From the IMG/VR virus record IMGVR_UViG_3300033993_002170, positions 1-20,786 of that record: a stretch of 20,786 bases of DNA. One strand, given 5' to 3'. The notes below the pieces were generated by a model. It saw nothing but the letters and a program-made list of their open reading frames with translations, did no database searches and was not told the origin of the DNA. Shown one piece after another: positions 1 to 7,088 of the stretch (position 1 is the stretch's first letter; the number at the start of each line of letters is the position of its first letter). Both the position numbers and the translations under genes were made by a program. The stretch comes from a virus.

Positions 1-55
1 CCTTTGACCCCATTAAAGAGCGAAACGACAGCAGGCATTTGTTCAGCCAGTTCAC
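1..55 (-). CDS. Start of an unidentified gene running off the left edge (partial)
   Basis: Two minus-strand frames are open from here to the window edge and I cannot decide between them. A GTG at 55 overlaps the TGA of the lipoprotein gene by four bases (GTGA) and would begin MNWLNKCLLSF. An ATG at 38 would begin MPAVVSLFNGVK. Both reach the edge without a stop. Tight packing of neighbours supports a gene here, and the four-base overlap is typical of coupled phage genes. Too little is visible to name a product. Confidence 0.3.
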   Translation of the reverse strand, partial: MNWLNKCLLSFRSLMGSK

Positions 56-189
56 TTCTTGTAGCCGCTTAACGGCTGCTCGATCTCGGCAAAAAACTTC
101 TTCGCGTTGAAGTCGTAGCCAAGGTTGAACTTGGTTCCCGCGCAGCCTGTGAGGGCCAGCGCGGCCAGCGCCAATAGTGCGAGGCGCAT
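52..189 (-). CDS. Small phage lipoprotein, 45 aa
   Basis: The 45-residue product starts MRLALLALAALALTGCAG. This is a short signal peptide ending in a clear lipobox (L-T-G-C), so the mature protein should begin at Cys16, be lipidated and sit in the membrane facing the periplasm. The mature part is only about 30 residues and ends in a charged segment (YKK). The start lies three bases after the stop of the membrane-protein gene upstream, consistent with one operon. Small phage lipoproteins next to a membrane protein can be outer-membrane spanins, but the usual proline-rich stretch is absent. Spanin is therefore only a guess; superinfection exclusion is another possibility. Confidence 0.7.
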   Translation of the reverse strand: MRLALLALAALALTGCAGTKFNLGYDFNAKKFFAEIEQPLSGYKK

Positions 190-192
190 GGA

Positions 193-351
193 TTACTTCT
201 TAGCGTCGGCTGCGAAGATAAGGCCGATTCCGGTGATTATTCCGGTCACAAGCGCTGGGTCGAACGGCTGGCCCGCCAACACTGCCTTGGTGATCGTTAG
301 GATCGAAATGAGCGCACCAAGCACTCCCGTTGCGGATGTCTTCCAGTTCAT
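193..351 (-). CDS. Small membrane protein, holin-like, 52 aa
   Basis: The 52-residue product has two hydrophobic stretches, about residues 8-26 and 34-47, separated by a short polar turn (GQPFDP), and ends in a charged tail (DAKK). Small phage proteins of this shape, starting MNWK and ending in GIGLIFAADAKK-like tails, are common near lysis genes and are often called holins. That role is inferred from shape and position only. The ATG at 351 is preceded at 14 nt by TTGACA, the start-associated motif of this window, and by a short hairpin (CCCC/GGGG) between motif and start. The lipoprotein gene follows three bases downstream. Confidence 0.65.
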   Translation of the reverse strand: MNWKTSATGVLGALISILTITKAVLAGQPFDPALVTGIITGIGLIFAADAKK

Positions 352-365
352 ACCCCGCGCAGGGG

Positions 366-371
366 TGTCAA
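366..371 (-). promoter_or_regulatory. TTGACA start-associated motif (membrane protein gene)
   Basis: TTGACA on the minus strand, 14 nt before the ATG at 351. It lies in the gap after the tail-fibre gene and its hairpin. Confidence 0.6.
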
Positions 372-389
372 AGCCTACCTAATGCGAGA

Positions 390-409
390 GCCGCCCGTTG
401 CCGAGCGGC
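390..409 (-). terminator. Hairpin after the last tail-fibre gene, possible terminator
   Basis: An 8-bp stem with one G-U pair closes a GCAA tetraloop (outer arms GCCGC/GCGGC) in the 93-bp gap between the fibre gene stop and the next start. No clean U-run follows on the minus strand, so termination is uncertain. Confidence 0.4.
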
Positions 410-444
410 CCTGCGTCCCTTTGCCGAAGCGCCGGGAGGAGATG

Positions 445-1623
445 TTATACAGGCGACAAAGCATCCGCCAACTGCTGCCCCGTAGAATCCAGCGTGGCCG
501 CATTTTTAAGCCGCGCCCCGATGCTGCCCGAAGTAGTCATCCCGCTCGTCAGTGCATCCCACACGGCGGCGGGTGTGAGGACAGCGGTGCCACTTGTATT
601 GTCTACCAAGACGCCAAGCGCAACGCTGCCAGCAGCGGGAACGCGCAGGCTTCCTGTGGTGTTGCCTTGGTTAAAAGTTGTCCCGAAGCGAACGTCGCCT
701 GCCGCTGGCAATGCGCCAGACACGGAGGCTGCGTCGATAAGGGTTTTTTTGGTGGAAGACAAACGATGCACCAAGCAGACGTTGGTCGTTTGGTCTGGGC
801 AACTGACGGCTCCCGCCACAGGAACTTGGCCGAGTGCGCCAAATTCAAATTCCTCGACGCGGGTTTGCGAGCCGATGGCGGCAGACTGAACGCCAACTGT
901 CGATACCATGCCCGTAGCGCCGATCCCCCAATCGTTTCCAACTGCGCGGGTGACAGTCATAATACCAGTGGAAGCATTGTTTGCGCCAATTGAGTTATTG
1001 GAGCCAAAAGCGGAGCCAACGATTGTAAATGTTCCTGTGCCACTATTTTGTGCGCCAAAAGCAGAAGCCACAGCCCCGCCTGTCGCGTTGCCTGTTATGT
1101 TGAGCGTTCCTGTGTTATTACCTGCACCTATAGTCGCCGCCGAGCCGCCTGTCGCGTTGCCCGTTATGTTGAGCGTTCCTGTGGAAATGTTTCCTGCGCC
1201 GTTAGCTCCAAATGTAGACCCGCCTGTAACATTTCCAGTGATATTAAGTGTTCCCGTAGAGTTATTTCGCGCTCCATCAGCCCCATTTGAACTACCTCCT
1301 GTAAGGTTTCCGACAATAGATGCAGAGTTTCCCGAAGTTCCAGCATAAACTACGCAAGTAGTAGTCCCAGCAAACACATTCGCCGTCAGCGTCACCCCAT
1401 TGGACAACGTAAAGCTCCCGCCTGCTGTGGCGCTGTTGGCATTGTCATTCCGAACTTCACCAACCGTGGTATTGACGTTGACCGTGACAGCAAAGTTATT
1501 GGCGTGCAGCACATCGCTTGACGTAAACGTGCTGTAAACATCCGCCGCCGTGCCGCTGGGCGTGGTGGCCCAGACATCGGTGGCGTTGATGTTGCCTGCT
1601 TTTCTGGCGAAATAGTTTGCCAT
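445..1623 (-). CDS. Tail fibre-like protein with Gly/Asn/Thr-rich repeats, 392 aa
   Basis: This is a low-complexity structural protein. Residues 1-100 are rich in Asn, Thr and Val. From about 102 to 240 a unit of 23-25 residues recurs, beginning GTLNITGN at 124, 149 and 172, with degenerate copies at 197 (GTFTIVGS) and 220 (GIMTVTRA). The alternating short strands and Gly/Asn turns suggest a beta-helix or trimeric fibre shaft. The C-terminal segment, about 340-392 (AVWDALTSGM...GARLKNAATL), looks like the end segments of phage fibres. It is the last of a run of fibre genes and starts three bases after the preceding stop. A host-contact role is inferred from composition and location; no catalytic motif is visible. 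Confidence 0.7.
   Translation of the reverse strand: MANYFARKAGNINATDVWATTPSGTAADVYSTFTSSDVLHANNFAVTVNVNTTVGEVRNDNANSATAGGSFTLSNGVTLTANVFAGTTTCVVYAGTSGNSASIVGNLTGGSSNGADGARNNSTGTLNITGNVTGGSTFGANGAGNISTGTLNITGNATGGSAATIGAGNNTGTLNITGNATGGAVASAFGAQNSGTGTFTIVGSAFGSNNSIGANNASTGIMTVTRAVGNDWGIGATGMVSTVGVQSAAIGSQTRVEEFEFGALGQVPVAGAVSCPDQTTNVCLVHRLSSTKKTLIDAASVSGALPAAGDVRFGTTFNQGNTTGSLRVPAAGSVALGVLVDNTSGTAVLTPAAVWDALTSGMTTSGSIGARLKNAATLDSTGQQLADALSPV
904..1320 (-). repeat. Degenerate 69-75 bp in-frame tandem repeat in the fibre gene
   Basis: About five to six units encode G-T-L-N-I-T-G-N-x-T-G-G followed by a variable Gly/Ala/Asn linker. Spacing alternates between 25 and 23 residues. Units closest in sequence are the three starting at residues 124, 149 and 172; flanking units have drifted. 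Confidence 0.8.
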
Positions 1624-1626
1624 GAC

Positions 1627-1929
1627 TTACAAGCCTTTAGAGGCGACGAGAGTTTGCAGTGCGGTCGTGATCGCCGTGACGCACGCGATTTCGGCGGGGT
1701 CTTGGACTTCCGAGAGATGGCCGCGCAAAAGACCGATGGCGGCTGCGTCTGCCTGCTCGACCGAGGCCGCTGCGTCTTCGGTGGCAGGGACAATGCGGGT
1801 CGGGATGAGGCGCATGGCAATGGAAGCATCGGACGAGCCGTCTGCTTTGTATTTGCCAGTGATGGCAAGGTTGAGCGACCAGCGATCATAGGTCTGGCCG
1901 TCGATTTCAAGAGGAGTTGTAGCGATCAT
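1627..1929 (-). CDS. Hypothetical protein between fibre genes, 100 aa
   Basis: I chose the ATG at 1929 (MIATTPLEIDGQTY...) because the longer frame upstream runs through the end of the preceding fibre gene and has an unlikely composition. The product has a short beta-like N-terminal part (QTYDRWSLNLAITGKYK) with conserved-looking Trp and Tyr, then an Ala-rich helical C-terminal half (residues 45-98). The start follows the previous stop by about 20 bases and the stop is three bases before the next start. Its place between two fibre genes suggests a fibre-associated or chaperone-like role. I do not recognise the family. Confidence 0.6.
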   Translation of the reverse strand: MIATTPLEIDGQTYDRWSLNLAITGKYKADGSSDASIAMRLIPTRIVPATEDAAASVEQADAAAIGLLRGHLSEVQDPAEIACVTAITTALQTLVASKGL

Positions 1930-1948
1930 AGTTTTATTCGTTTGGTTT

Positions 1949-3301
1949 TTAAGCGTAAGAAGCTGTGAGGCGGTTATTCCACGAAACGGCGGACGCGGTG
2001 AGCGTGGCGACGAAGCCGCCGCCCGCGTCAAACTCACTGCGGCGGATTGTCCAGCTTGCGGTGGATTCGCTGGTGCCTGCGTCTGCGAGGCCCGTGTAGG
2101 TGTAAGGGCTGACGAAATCGCTGCGGACTTCTCCGCCGCCACTTCCGCCCGTTGCCGAAAGCTCCCCCGCCGAAAGACTCAAGCCTGCGCCGATTTGGAT
2201 CTCCTCGACGGCACCTGTGCTGCTGCTTGTCCTTCCCAAAATTCTTGCGGTGGCTTGGGTGAGGCCCGATGTGGTGATGGAGCCACTAACAGCGAAGTCG
2301 CCCGTGTCATTGGTGGCCGCCGTGCCGAGGCCAAGGCTTGCTCTTAGCAGAGATGCATCAGCACTGCTTCCAGCTAAACGTCCAATTTGTCCGCCCCCAT
2401 TGCATACAACCAAGTCGTCGCCAGACTCACTGACAAGCGTGGAATCTGTAATGCCAGAAAATTCAACGCTGTCTGTGGTATTTAACGACTGATCAAAAAG
2501 CTCATCCGCGCCATCGGGGAGGTGACTTGCGGCGTGTGAAGCTGCGGCGAAGGCTGTGGTGTCTTCTACGGCGGCGGTGCCAAGTCCGCTCACGCTGGTG
2601 CTTGGCACGCTGTCGCCAACAAAGAGGAAGGTGCTGCGTGCGCGGCCAATTACGTCGGCAATTTTTGCCTTGTCCACATCGCCGCTCCACGCTGACAGCC
2701 ACGGCCACGCAGCGTTGTCATCGTCGCTGGATTCAATGATGTTTGCCGTGATTGGCGAGCCGTCCGTGATGTGCCAGCGAAGGTTTTCAAAGAAAACATA
2801 GTGGCCCGTGGTAGCGCGATATGTGCGCCTGCTGTTAAGCGCAACGTCAGGAAGCGGGTAGTAAAGCCCGTTGCCGTCGCCAAATGCGCCCGTGGTGAAG
2901 GCTGCCCAATCGTCGTTGCCGCTTGTGTCGAGGTCGGAGCCGTCGAGAATAACGGTGCCAGTCTCGCCATTGACGCTCGTGACCGCCCCCGACTCGTTGG
3001 CCCAATGCGGCAAGCCCTGCGCCGAAACTTTTAAGATTTGGCCTGTGCTTCCAATTCCAACGCGAATTGCCGCGCTGTCGTTGCGCGACAGGATGTCGCC
3101 CTTACTCGTAAGAGTTTCAATGCCTGTCCCCGCTGGCCCTTGCGCCCCGGTCGCGCCTGTTGCGCCCGTGGCTCCCGTTGCCCCGGTTGGCCCCGCAGGG
3201 CCGATCGTCGGCACTACCACGTTCACCGTCTGCGGCGAAGGAATCCCAACCTCGACCGCGTTGGTGTTCAGGCTGACCTCGACTTTGTGGTAAGCGGCCA
3301 T
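1949..3301 (-). CDS. Tail fibre protein with collagen-like segment, 450 aa
   Basis: The N-terminal 30 residues (MAAYHKVEVSLNTNAVEVGI...) probably form the virion-attachment part. Nine G-X-Y triplets follow at residues 34-60 (GPAGPT then repeated GAT). Next comes a segment with TSKGDILSRND and GSTGQILKV (about 64-95), a pattern frequent in phage fibre proteins, then a long Ser/Thr/Gly-rich part with LGLGTAATNDTGDF-type motifs. A Gly-rich hinge (about 390-396) precedes the C-terminal domain. The start lies one base after the stop of the preceding gene. A trimeric receptor-binding fibre is the likely role, inferred from architecture. Confidence 0.8.
   Translation of the reverse strand: MAAYHKVEVSLNTNAVEVGIPSPQTVNVVVPTIGPAGPTGATGATGATGATGAQGPAGTGIETLTSKGDILSRNDSAAIRVGIGSTGQILKVSAQGLPHWANESGAVTSVNGETGTVILDGSDLDTSGNDDWAAFTTGAFGDGNGLYYPLPDVALNSRRTYRATTGHYVFFENLRWHITDGSPITANIIESSDDDNAAWPWLSAWSGDVDKAKIADVIGRARSTFLFVGDSVPSTSVSGLGTAAVEDTTAFAAASHAASHLPDGADELFDQSLNTTDSVEFSGITDSTLVSESGDDLVVCNGGGQIGRLAGSSADASLLRASLGLGTAATNDTGDFAVSGSITTSGLTQATARILGRTSSSTGAVEEIQIGAGLSLSAGELSATGGSGGGEVRSDFVSPYTYTGLADAGTSESTASWTIRRSEFDAGGGFVATLTASAVSWNNRLTASYA
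3122..3202 (-). repeat. Collagen-like G-X-Y coding repeat, nine triplets
   Basis: Nine consecutive G-X-Y codon triplets in the fibre gene, with four GAT units in a row encoded by near-identical 9-mers. Collagen-like segments in phage fibres form trimeric stalks. Confidence 0.85.
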
Positions 3302-3302
3302 G

Positions 3303-3668
3303 TTAGAGCGGTGCGGTGCGGGTGGTTACGTCGGAAAGGACTTTCCACAAGCCGCCGAACAACGTGTAAACCTTGTTGTCAGCGCCTTTGATTTGCACGT
3401 CGTAGTAGCGCGTCCCTGCTGTGGCGTTGTCCGTGGTCAAAAGATCAAAGTGGGAAATCCCACCCGCCGCGTTGCTGTGCGAGGTGACTTCTTTGCGAAT
3501 CACGGCAGCAGAATCCGCATCGGTGAGCGTGTTTTTCACCGTCAGAAATAGCGTGCTGCCCGTGAGATTGTAAGCCGCGCCGTCCGCGTCTTTGACCGAG
3601 ACATCGAGGCGCCCAGAGTCGCCACGTGTCCAACACAGATCGGCCTGTGAGGAATTGCACGCGCTCAT
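3303..3668 (-). CDS. Baseplate/tail-tip protein resembling BppU N-terminal domain, 121 aa
   Basis: The ATG at 3668 overlaps the upstream TGA as ATGA, so I prefer it to the longer frame starting at 3725. The product reads CWTRGDSGRLDVSVKDADGAAYNLTGSTLFLTVK in pieces. It is an all-beta domain with an RGDS-like opening, a D-G-x-x-x-N-L-T-G turn and a late YYDVQI strand. This pattern resembles the N-terminal domain of siphophage upper baseplate proteins (BppU_N-type), which anchors receptor-binding proteins to the tail tip. The assignment is by motif and position between a membrane gene and a fibre gene; no profile search was possible. Confidence 0.6.
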   Translation of the reverse strand: MSACNSSQADLCWTRGDSGRLDVSVKDADGAAYNLTGSTLFLTVKNTLTDADSAAVIRKEVTSHSNAAGGISHFDLLTTDNATAGTRYYDVQIKGADNKVYTLFGGLWKVLSDVTTRTAPL

Positions 3669-3847
3669 TTGTTGCGATCCCTCCAGGCTTTGCCCAAGGC
3701 CAACACGGCGATGGCGAGGCCGCAAAAAAGCGTCCCAAGCCTCATGCCTGTCTCCAAATGCGGAAGCAGCGAGACGATGACGCTAAAGAGCGACGAGGCA
3801 ATGGCTACCACGGGGCGGGTAAAGAAATCTGAAAGCTCGTGCATCAT
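3665..3847 (-). CDS. Small two-helix membrane protein, holin-like, 60 aa
   Basis: The product has two hydrophobic helices, about residues 11-30 and 35-52, joined by a short polar loop (HLETGM), and a basic C-terminus (KAWRDRNK). This is the size and shape of small phage holins or tail-module membrane proteins. Two overlapping starts exist, ATGs at 3847 and 3844, and the upstream stop TGA lies between them (ATGATG). Overlap at both ends with its neighbours (ATGA) implies translational coupling. Together with the 52-aa protein at 193-351 the window has two holin-shaped proteins, so one may be an antiholin. That is speculation. Confidence 0.65.
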   Translation of the reverse strand: MMHELSDFFTRPVVAIASSLFSVIVSLLPHLETGMRLGTLFCGLAIAVLALGKAWRDRNK

Positions 3848-4707
3848 TGATACAGCGGGGCGCGGTAAGAATTGGTGCCGATGCGAAACTCTACCCACGC
3901 GGCCACGTTGGTCGCGTTGGCTGGGGCGTTGGTCGCGGGGCGTGTCGAGGCATTGGTCGAAAACCGAATCGGACGGGCAAACTCAGTGGCTCCGTCGCGG
4001 ATGAGGGTCATCACTTCGTTGTTCGTGCCGCCGCCGCTAAAAATCACGGCGTTAGTCGAGGCATCGGCCCCGATTTGCATCAGCGCATTGTAACCAAAGA
4101 CCGAGAACACAGCCACGCCACTGCCGTTGGTGTTGGTCGAGCGGAATCCAAATTGCGCCGAGCGGTTGGTGGCCTCTGCCGTGCCTACGCGAAATAACGT
4201 CTCGTTAGAGATCGTCGTGTTGTTTGAGGCAATGAGGTTGGCGAGGCCGAGAAAGGGCTCGTTGTTGGTGCGGTAGACGAAAAGAATCCCGTTGTTCGTG
4301 GCGGTCTGGTTGGTGATGACGATGTTGCCGTCTGAAGTCAGGCCGCGAAAGGCCGGGGTGTTGGTTGCGCCGAGGCCGAGGTTGGTGCGGGTCGCGGCGG
4401 CCACGCTTGCCGGGTTTGTTCCTTGAAAAACAATCGGGAAATAAAACTCCATCGGCCCCTCAAAAGCAACGGCGGTTGCCTCCATGCGTATAACGTCCGA
4501 ATCGAAATAAATAAAAGCGTCAGATCCCACCGTAGCAGACTCAATGCGGTCTGTGCGGATGGTGTTAGTAAAAGTTAGGACGTTGGTTCCCGAATACATT
4601 ACCTGCCCGTTCGTCGTGTTATACATTAACGACTTCAGCGTCTGCCCGTGTCCGGTGGCCGCGCAAAGGGTGGCGAGAAAGATGGCGAGAAGGAGCTTCA
4701 TAATCAT
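3844..4707 (-). CDS. Fibre-like protein with an N-terminal signal peptide, 287 aa
   Basis: The N-terminus (MKLLLAIFLATLCAATGHGQ) looks like a Sec signal peptide with a likely cut after GHG or nearby. The rest is Asn/Thr-rich and contains AATRTNLGLGATNTPAF (about residues 103-119), a segment typical of phage tail-fibre proteins. A secreted signal on a virion-type fibre is unexpected. The ATG at 4707 overlaps the upstream TGA (ATGA). A second ATG at 4701 begins directly with MKLLL and has CTGACA 17 nt upstream, so it may be the real start. Alternatives are an exported, cell-surface or periplasmic phage protein. The C-terminal region (WVEFRIGTNSYRAPLYQ) also looks structural. Confidence 0.65.
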   Translation of the reverse strand: MIMKLLLAIFLATLCAATGHGQTLKSLMYNTTNGQVMYSGTNVLTFTNTIRTDRIESATVGSDAFIYFDSDVIRMEATAVAFEGPMEFYFPIVFQGTNPASVAAATRTNLGLGATNTPAFRGLTSDGNIVITNQTATNNGILFVYRTNNEPFLGLANLIASNNTTISNETLFRVGTAEATNRSAQFGFRSTNTNGSGVAVFSVFGYNALMQIGADASTNAVIFSGGGTNNEVMTLIRDGATEFARPIRFSTNASTRPATNAPANATNVAAWVEFRIGTNSYRAPLYQ

Positions 4708-5795
4708 TGCTTGGCCGTTGTCAGGATGCCGTTTGAGTCCACGGTGACTTGCCAGACCCCGCCCGCGCCGTCCGAGAGGTTGAAGGAGTTGGCCGTGCTG
4801 GCCGGGAGCGGCGAGGGGCTGGTCGAAGTGATGATGTCGGCAGAGATATCGGCGGATGTTGCATAGGTCTGGCGCTTGCCGCTGCCCGCGACTTCAACTT
4901 CAAAGCGGAGGTTGGTGGTGTTGCCTGCACTGATGAGGCTGGCGATTTCCGAAGTGTTGAAAGAGACGTTGGCCGACAAGGACGGTGCCCCTGAAAGCGT
5001 GTTTCCAGAAAGGGTTAGCGCGCCGAAATTGATGTTGGCTTGGCTGTTGGCGAACGCAAACGTGAAGCCGTTTGATCTGTCGCCCGTGACAACGATTTGC
5101 GGGGCCGAGCCGATCGTGATTCCCGCATCGACAAAAGCCTGCTGAATATCCGAGGCCGTGGCGTTGTAAGCCAGCTGCGGCGTAGTAATGGCGTCCAGCG
5201 TGGCCGTTCCTCCCCCGCTTGTGACCGCTGCGGCAATGGCCGCGCCACCGACCGAAGCGGCGATGCGAAAGGTGTCTTTGGTGCGCGCCGAGACAAAATA
5301 GGCGGCATTGCTGAAAGTGCTGCCGCTAATGGTGAACGAGGAAAGCGTGACGGCTTGGCCGTCCAGCAGGCCGTGGTTGGCTGCGGTAAAGACTCCCGCC
5401 GAGACGCTGCTGACTGTGACGTTGCGCGAGGGCATGGTCAGCGCATAGCTGCCCGTGGCTGGGACGCCGCTAAAGGTTAGCCGCTGCACCTCATTCGCCC
5501 CGCTGCCGCCATTGGTGAGTGTGGTAATGCTTGCGGTGATTGTTGTAGAAACCGCCGTCCAAGAAGTCTGAAGCGCGGCGGGGGCCGTTAGGCCGATAGC
5601 GAGCTTTACGGTGTTGGCCGAGTAGTCGCGGTATTCGTAGGGCGCGGCCAAGTTGCCTGTGGGCTTGAGGAAATAAAGCTCCACGGCCTCCACGTCTTCC
5701 CGAAAAAAGAGGTTCGTCGGCGCGGGGACGGTCGTATCCGGCGAGGCGACAAACGAGCGGTTTGCGGTATCGAGATAAAAGCGGCGCGGCTCCAT
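4704..5795 (-). CDS. Tail-tip/fibre structural protein, 363 aa
   Basis: The N-terminal domain (MEPRRFYLDTANRSFV... FFREDVEAVELYFLKPTG, residues 1-50) looks like an attachment domain of phage tail proteins. It is followed by LAIGLTAPAALQTSWTAV and several Ser/Thr/Gly-rich beta segments. One segment (LAYNATASDIQQAFVDAGI, about 208-226, then QIVVTGDRSNGFTFAF) resembles a small beta-rich module found in phage and surface structural proteins. The start is well supported: ATG at 5795 with TTGACA 16 nt upstream and a 29-bp gap after the preceding stop. It overlaps the next gene as ATGA. A host-recognition or tip role is inferred; the family is not identified. Confidence 0.65.
   Translation of the reverse strand: MEPRRFYLDTANRSFVASPDTTVPAPTNLFFREDVEAVELYFLKPTGNLAAPYEYRDYSANTVKLAIGLTAPAALQTSWTAVSTTITASITTLTNGGSGANEVQRLTFSGVPATGSYALTMPSRNVTVSSVSAGVFTAANHGLLDGQAVTLSSFTISGSTFSNAAYFVSARTKDTFRIAASVGGAAIAAAVTSGGGTATLDAITTPQLAYNATASDIQQAFVDAGITIGSAPQIVVTGDRSNGFTFAFANSQANINFGALTLSGNTLSGAPSLSANVSFNTSEIASLISAGNTTNLRFEVEVAGSGKRQTYATSADISADIITSTSPSPLPASTANSFNLSDGAGGVWQVTVDSNGILTTAKQ
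4719..4724 (-). promoter_or_regulatory. CTGACA variant motif (signal-peptide fibre gene)
   Basis: CTGACA lies 17 nt before the ATG at 4701, or 11 nt before the ATG at 4707. The spacing favours 4701. Confidence 0.35.
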
Positions 5796-5811
5796 TCAAG
5801 GAAACCGTAGG

Positions 5812-5817
5812 TGTCAA
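5812..5817 (-). promoter_or_regulatory. TTGACA start-associated motif (tail-tip gene)
   Basis: TTGACA 16 nt before the ATG at 5795, in the short gap after the Cys-rich gene. No -10 box fits downstream. Confidence 0.65.
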
Positions 5818-5824
5818 AGCGCCG

Positions 5825-6052
5825 TCAGTGTTGGTCGGCCCGATCGCAGCATCCGCTGATGCGCGGGCGGTGGCCGGGGTGTGCGGCCTCGGCCCTCGCA
5901 TCGAAGGCGGCTTTAGCTTCGGGGGTGTTCTGCCCGCTCTTCATACATTGCAGACAGTTGCCGAGCCAAGGGCTTCCGCCATACCAGCCAAGGGCACAGT
6001 GGAATTGGCCGCGATCGCGGCCAGAGGGGCGGGATTGGTGGGGGCAGTTCAT
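5825..6052 (-). CDS. Small Cys-rich protein, 75 aa
   Basis: The product begins MNCPHQSRPSGRDRGQFHC and contains NCLQC (a CxxC pair near residue 33-36) and a late CC pair (about 69-70). With several His residues this suggests a metal-binding or disulfide-linked small protein. The ATG overlaps the upstream TGA as ATGA, which supports a real, coupled gene. Larger frames on this strand in the same place start inside the upstream gene without such coupling. Its location between tail-tip genes suggests a tail accessory protein. I do not recognise the family. Confidence 0.55.
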   Translation of the reverse strand: MNCPHQSRPSGRDRGQFHCALGWYGGSPWLGNCLQCMKSGQNTPEAKAAFDARAEAAHPGHRPRISGCCDRADQH

Positions 6053-6819
6053 GCTTTGCGAACAAGGAAGATATTGCTTGGCGAAAAATATTGCCCTTCG
6101 GGCGAGTTGTATGGGCCTCCGTCACTTCTGAAGTAGTAGTCAAAAGTCCAAAGCTGTGTTCTGTCGGGCGATCTTTCGGTCGTGCCGTTGTATAAAAGAT
6201 TCGGGAACTCCTCATCTACTGGCCCCCATTCACACAAAGATTTTCTGACAATTAGCCGCGTGTAAGCAATGGGCTCCGATTCAATCGGGCCTCCCAACGG
6301 CAATGTGTATGCATCAACTTCATACGCATCTTCAAAATCGTCATCGGGATAAGTAAAACCACCGCTGCCCTGAGGGTCTGGTGGTATCAACGGCCAAGTT
6401 GGCTGTTCTGTGTTCGCGTTTGAATAGCTTGAATAATCCCAAAACAAACAAGGACGCGGCCCCCAATCTTGAACGCCAGACCATTGTCCTGTTGTCCGGC
6501 TTTGGCCTTCAAGCTCCCAAGATCCAAGCTGCGTGTTAACCGCCATCCTATACAGATTTCCCGCGCTGTCAGTTGCTTCGTAAATGTTTGGCCCGCTGTT
6601 TGTGAGGCTCATTGAAAGGATGCTTGAATAAGCTGTGCTGCGAATTGTGAAAGTTTCTGGCAAATCTTCGCGCAAATACTCTATGCCTAAAGATGCGGCA
6701 GGATAATAACAGCACTCGGGAGTTGGCTGCGGCTCCTCACAGCACTCGCAGCTAATCACGGTTGCGCCGTTCACGACTTTCGTGATGACCTTCCCGTTTT
6801 GTAGCTTAATCGTTGCCAC
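6049..6819 (-). CDS. Hypothetical tail-module protein with Cys-rich N-terminus, 256 aa
   Basis: The start is a GTG at 6819, six bases after the preceding stop. The opening MATIKLQNGKVITKVVNGATV reads like a small beta hairpin. It is followed by a dense Cys cluster (CECCEEPQPTPECCYYPA, residues 24-41), which could bind a metal. The remainder (about 45-256) is rich in Tyr, Trp, Pro and acidic residues, including PDDDFEDAYEVDAY, and looks like a globular beta protein. Its place downstream of the tape measure suggests a tail-tip or baseplate component. The family is not recognised and no catalytic motif is visible. Confidence 0.6.
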   Translation of the reverse strand: MATIKLQNGKVITKVVNGATVISCECCEEPQPTPECCYYPAASLGIEYLREDLPETFTIRSTAYSSILSMSLTNSGPNIYEATDSAGNLYRMAVNTQLGSWELEGQSRTTGQWSGVQDWGPRPCLFWDYSSYSNANTEQPTWPLIPPDPQGSGGFTYPDDDFEDAYEVDAYTLPLGGPIESEPIAYTRLIVRKSLCEWGPVDEEFPNLLYNGTTERSPDRTQLWTFDYYFRSDGGPYNSPEGQYFSPSNIFLVRKA

Positions 6820-6825
6820 AATTGT

Positions 6826-7083
6826 TTATTCGCATTCCTCAGTCGGCAGCCATTGGATGATGCCGCCCTTAGCCCCCAGCACCACAGTCCCTCCGGGGGG
6901 CGTTGGGATATTGAAATACCAACCGTTCTCGTCGTAGGACAAATTCAGGCGCTCCATGATGCCGACTTTTTGCGGCATACAGGCGCGGAAGTTTTTATCG
7001 AGCTTGGACGCGCTGACGTTGCGCGGCGGATCTTTTTTCAGATCGTCCGAAAATCGCGCCAGCCCTGTGGAGTCGCTACCCAT
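6826..7083 (-). CDS. Hypothetical tail-module protein, 85 aa
   Basis: A short protein starting MGSDSTGLARFSDDLKK. The N-terminal half is charged and helical (SASKLDKNFRACMP). The C-terminal half is beta-like (GWYFNIPTPPGGTVVLGAKGG) and ends in acidic EECE. The ATG at 7083 follows the previous stop by five bases. The shape, a linker helix followed by a small beta domain, suits a tail-tip adaptor, but I have no family match. Confidence 0.6.
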   Translation of the reverse strand: MGSDSTGLARFSDDLKKDPPRNVSASKLDKNFRACMPQKVGIMERLNLSYDENGWYFNIPTPPGGTVVLGAKGGIIQWLPTEECE

Positions 7084-7088
7084 AATCG

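Noticed and set aside
904-1320. Repeats considered as a CRISPR array
   Set aside because: Units are degenerate, in frame, with no constant repeat and unique spacer pattern and no cas genes nearby.
908-1348. Plus-strand Pro/Val-rich open frame over the fibre repeats
   Set aside because: It is the antisense of the G-T-L-N-I-T repeat and shares its periodicity; no start signal precedes it.
1392-1910. Minus-strand 172-codon frame over the fibre start
   Set aside because: It overlaps two well-formed genes in another frame and is Ser/Pro/Arg-rich, as expected for a shadow.
5913-6215. Minus-strand 100-codon frame overlapping the Cys-rich gene
   Set aside because: It lies inside the 256-aa gene in another frame and lacks coupling, unlike the 75-aa frame with ATGA overlap.
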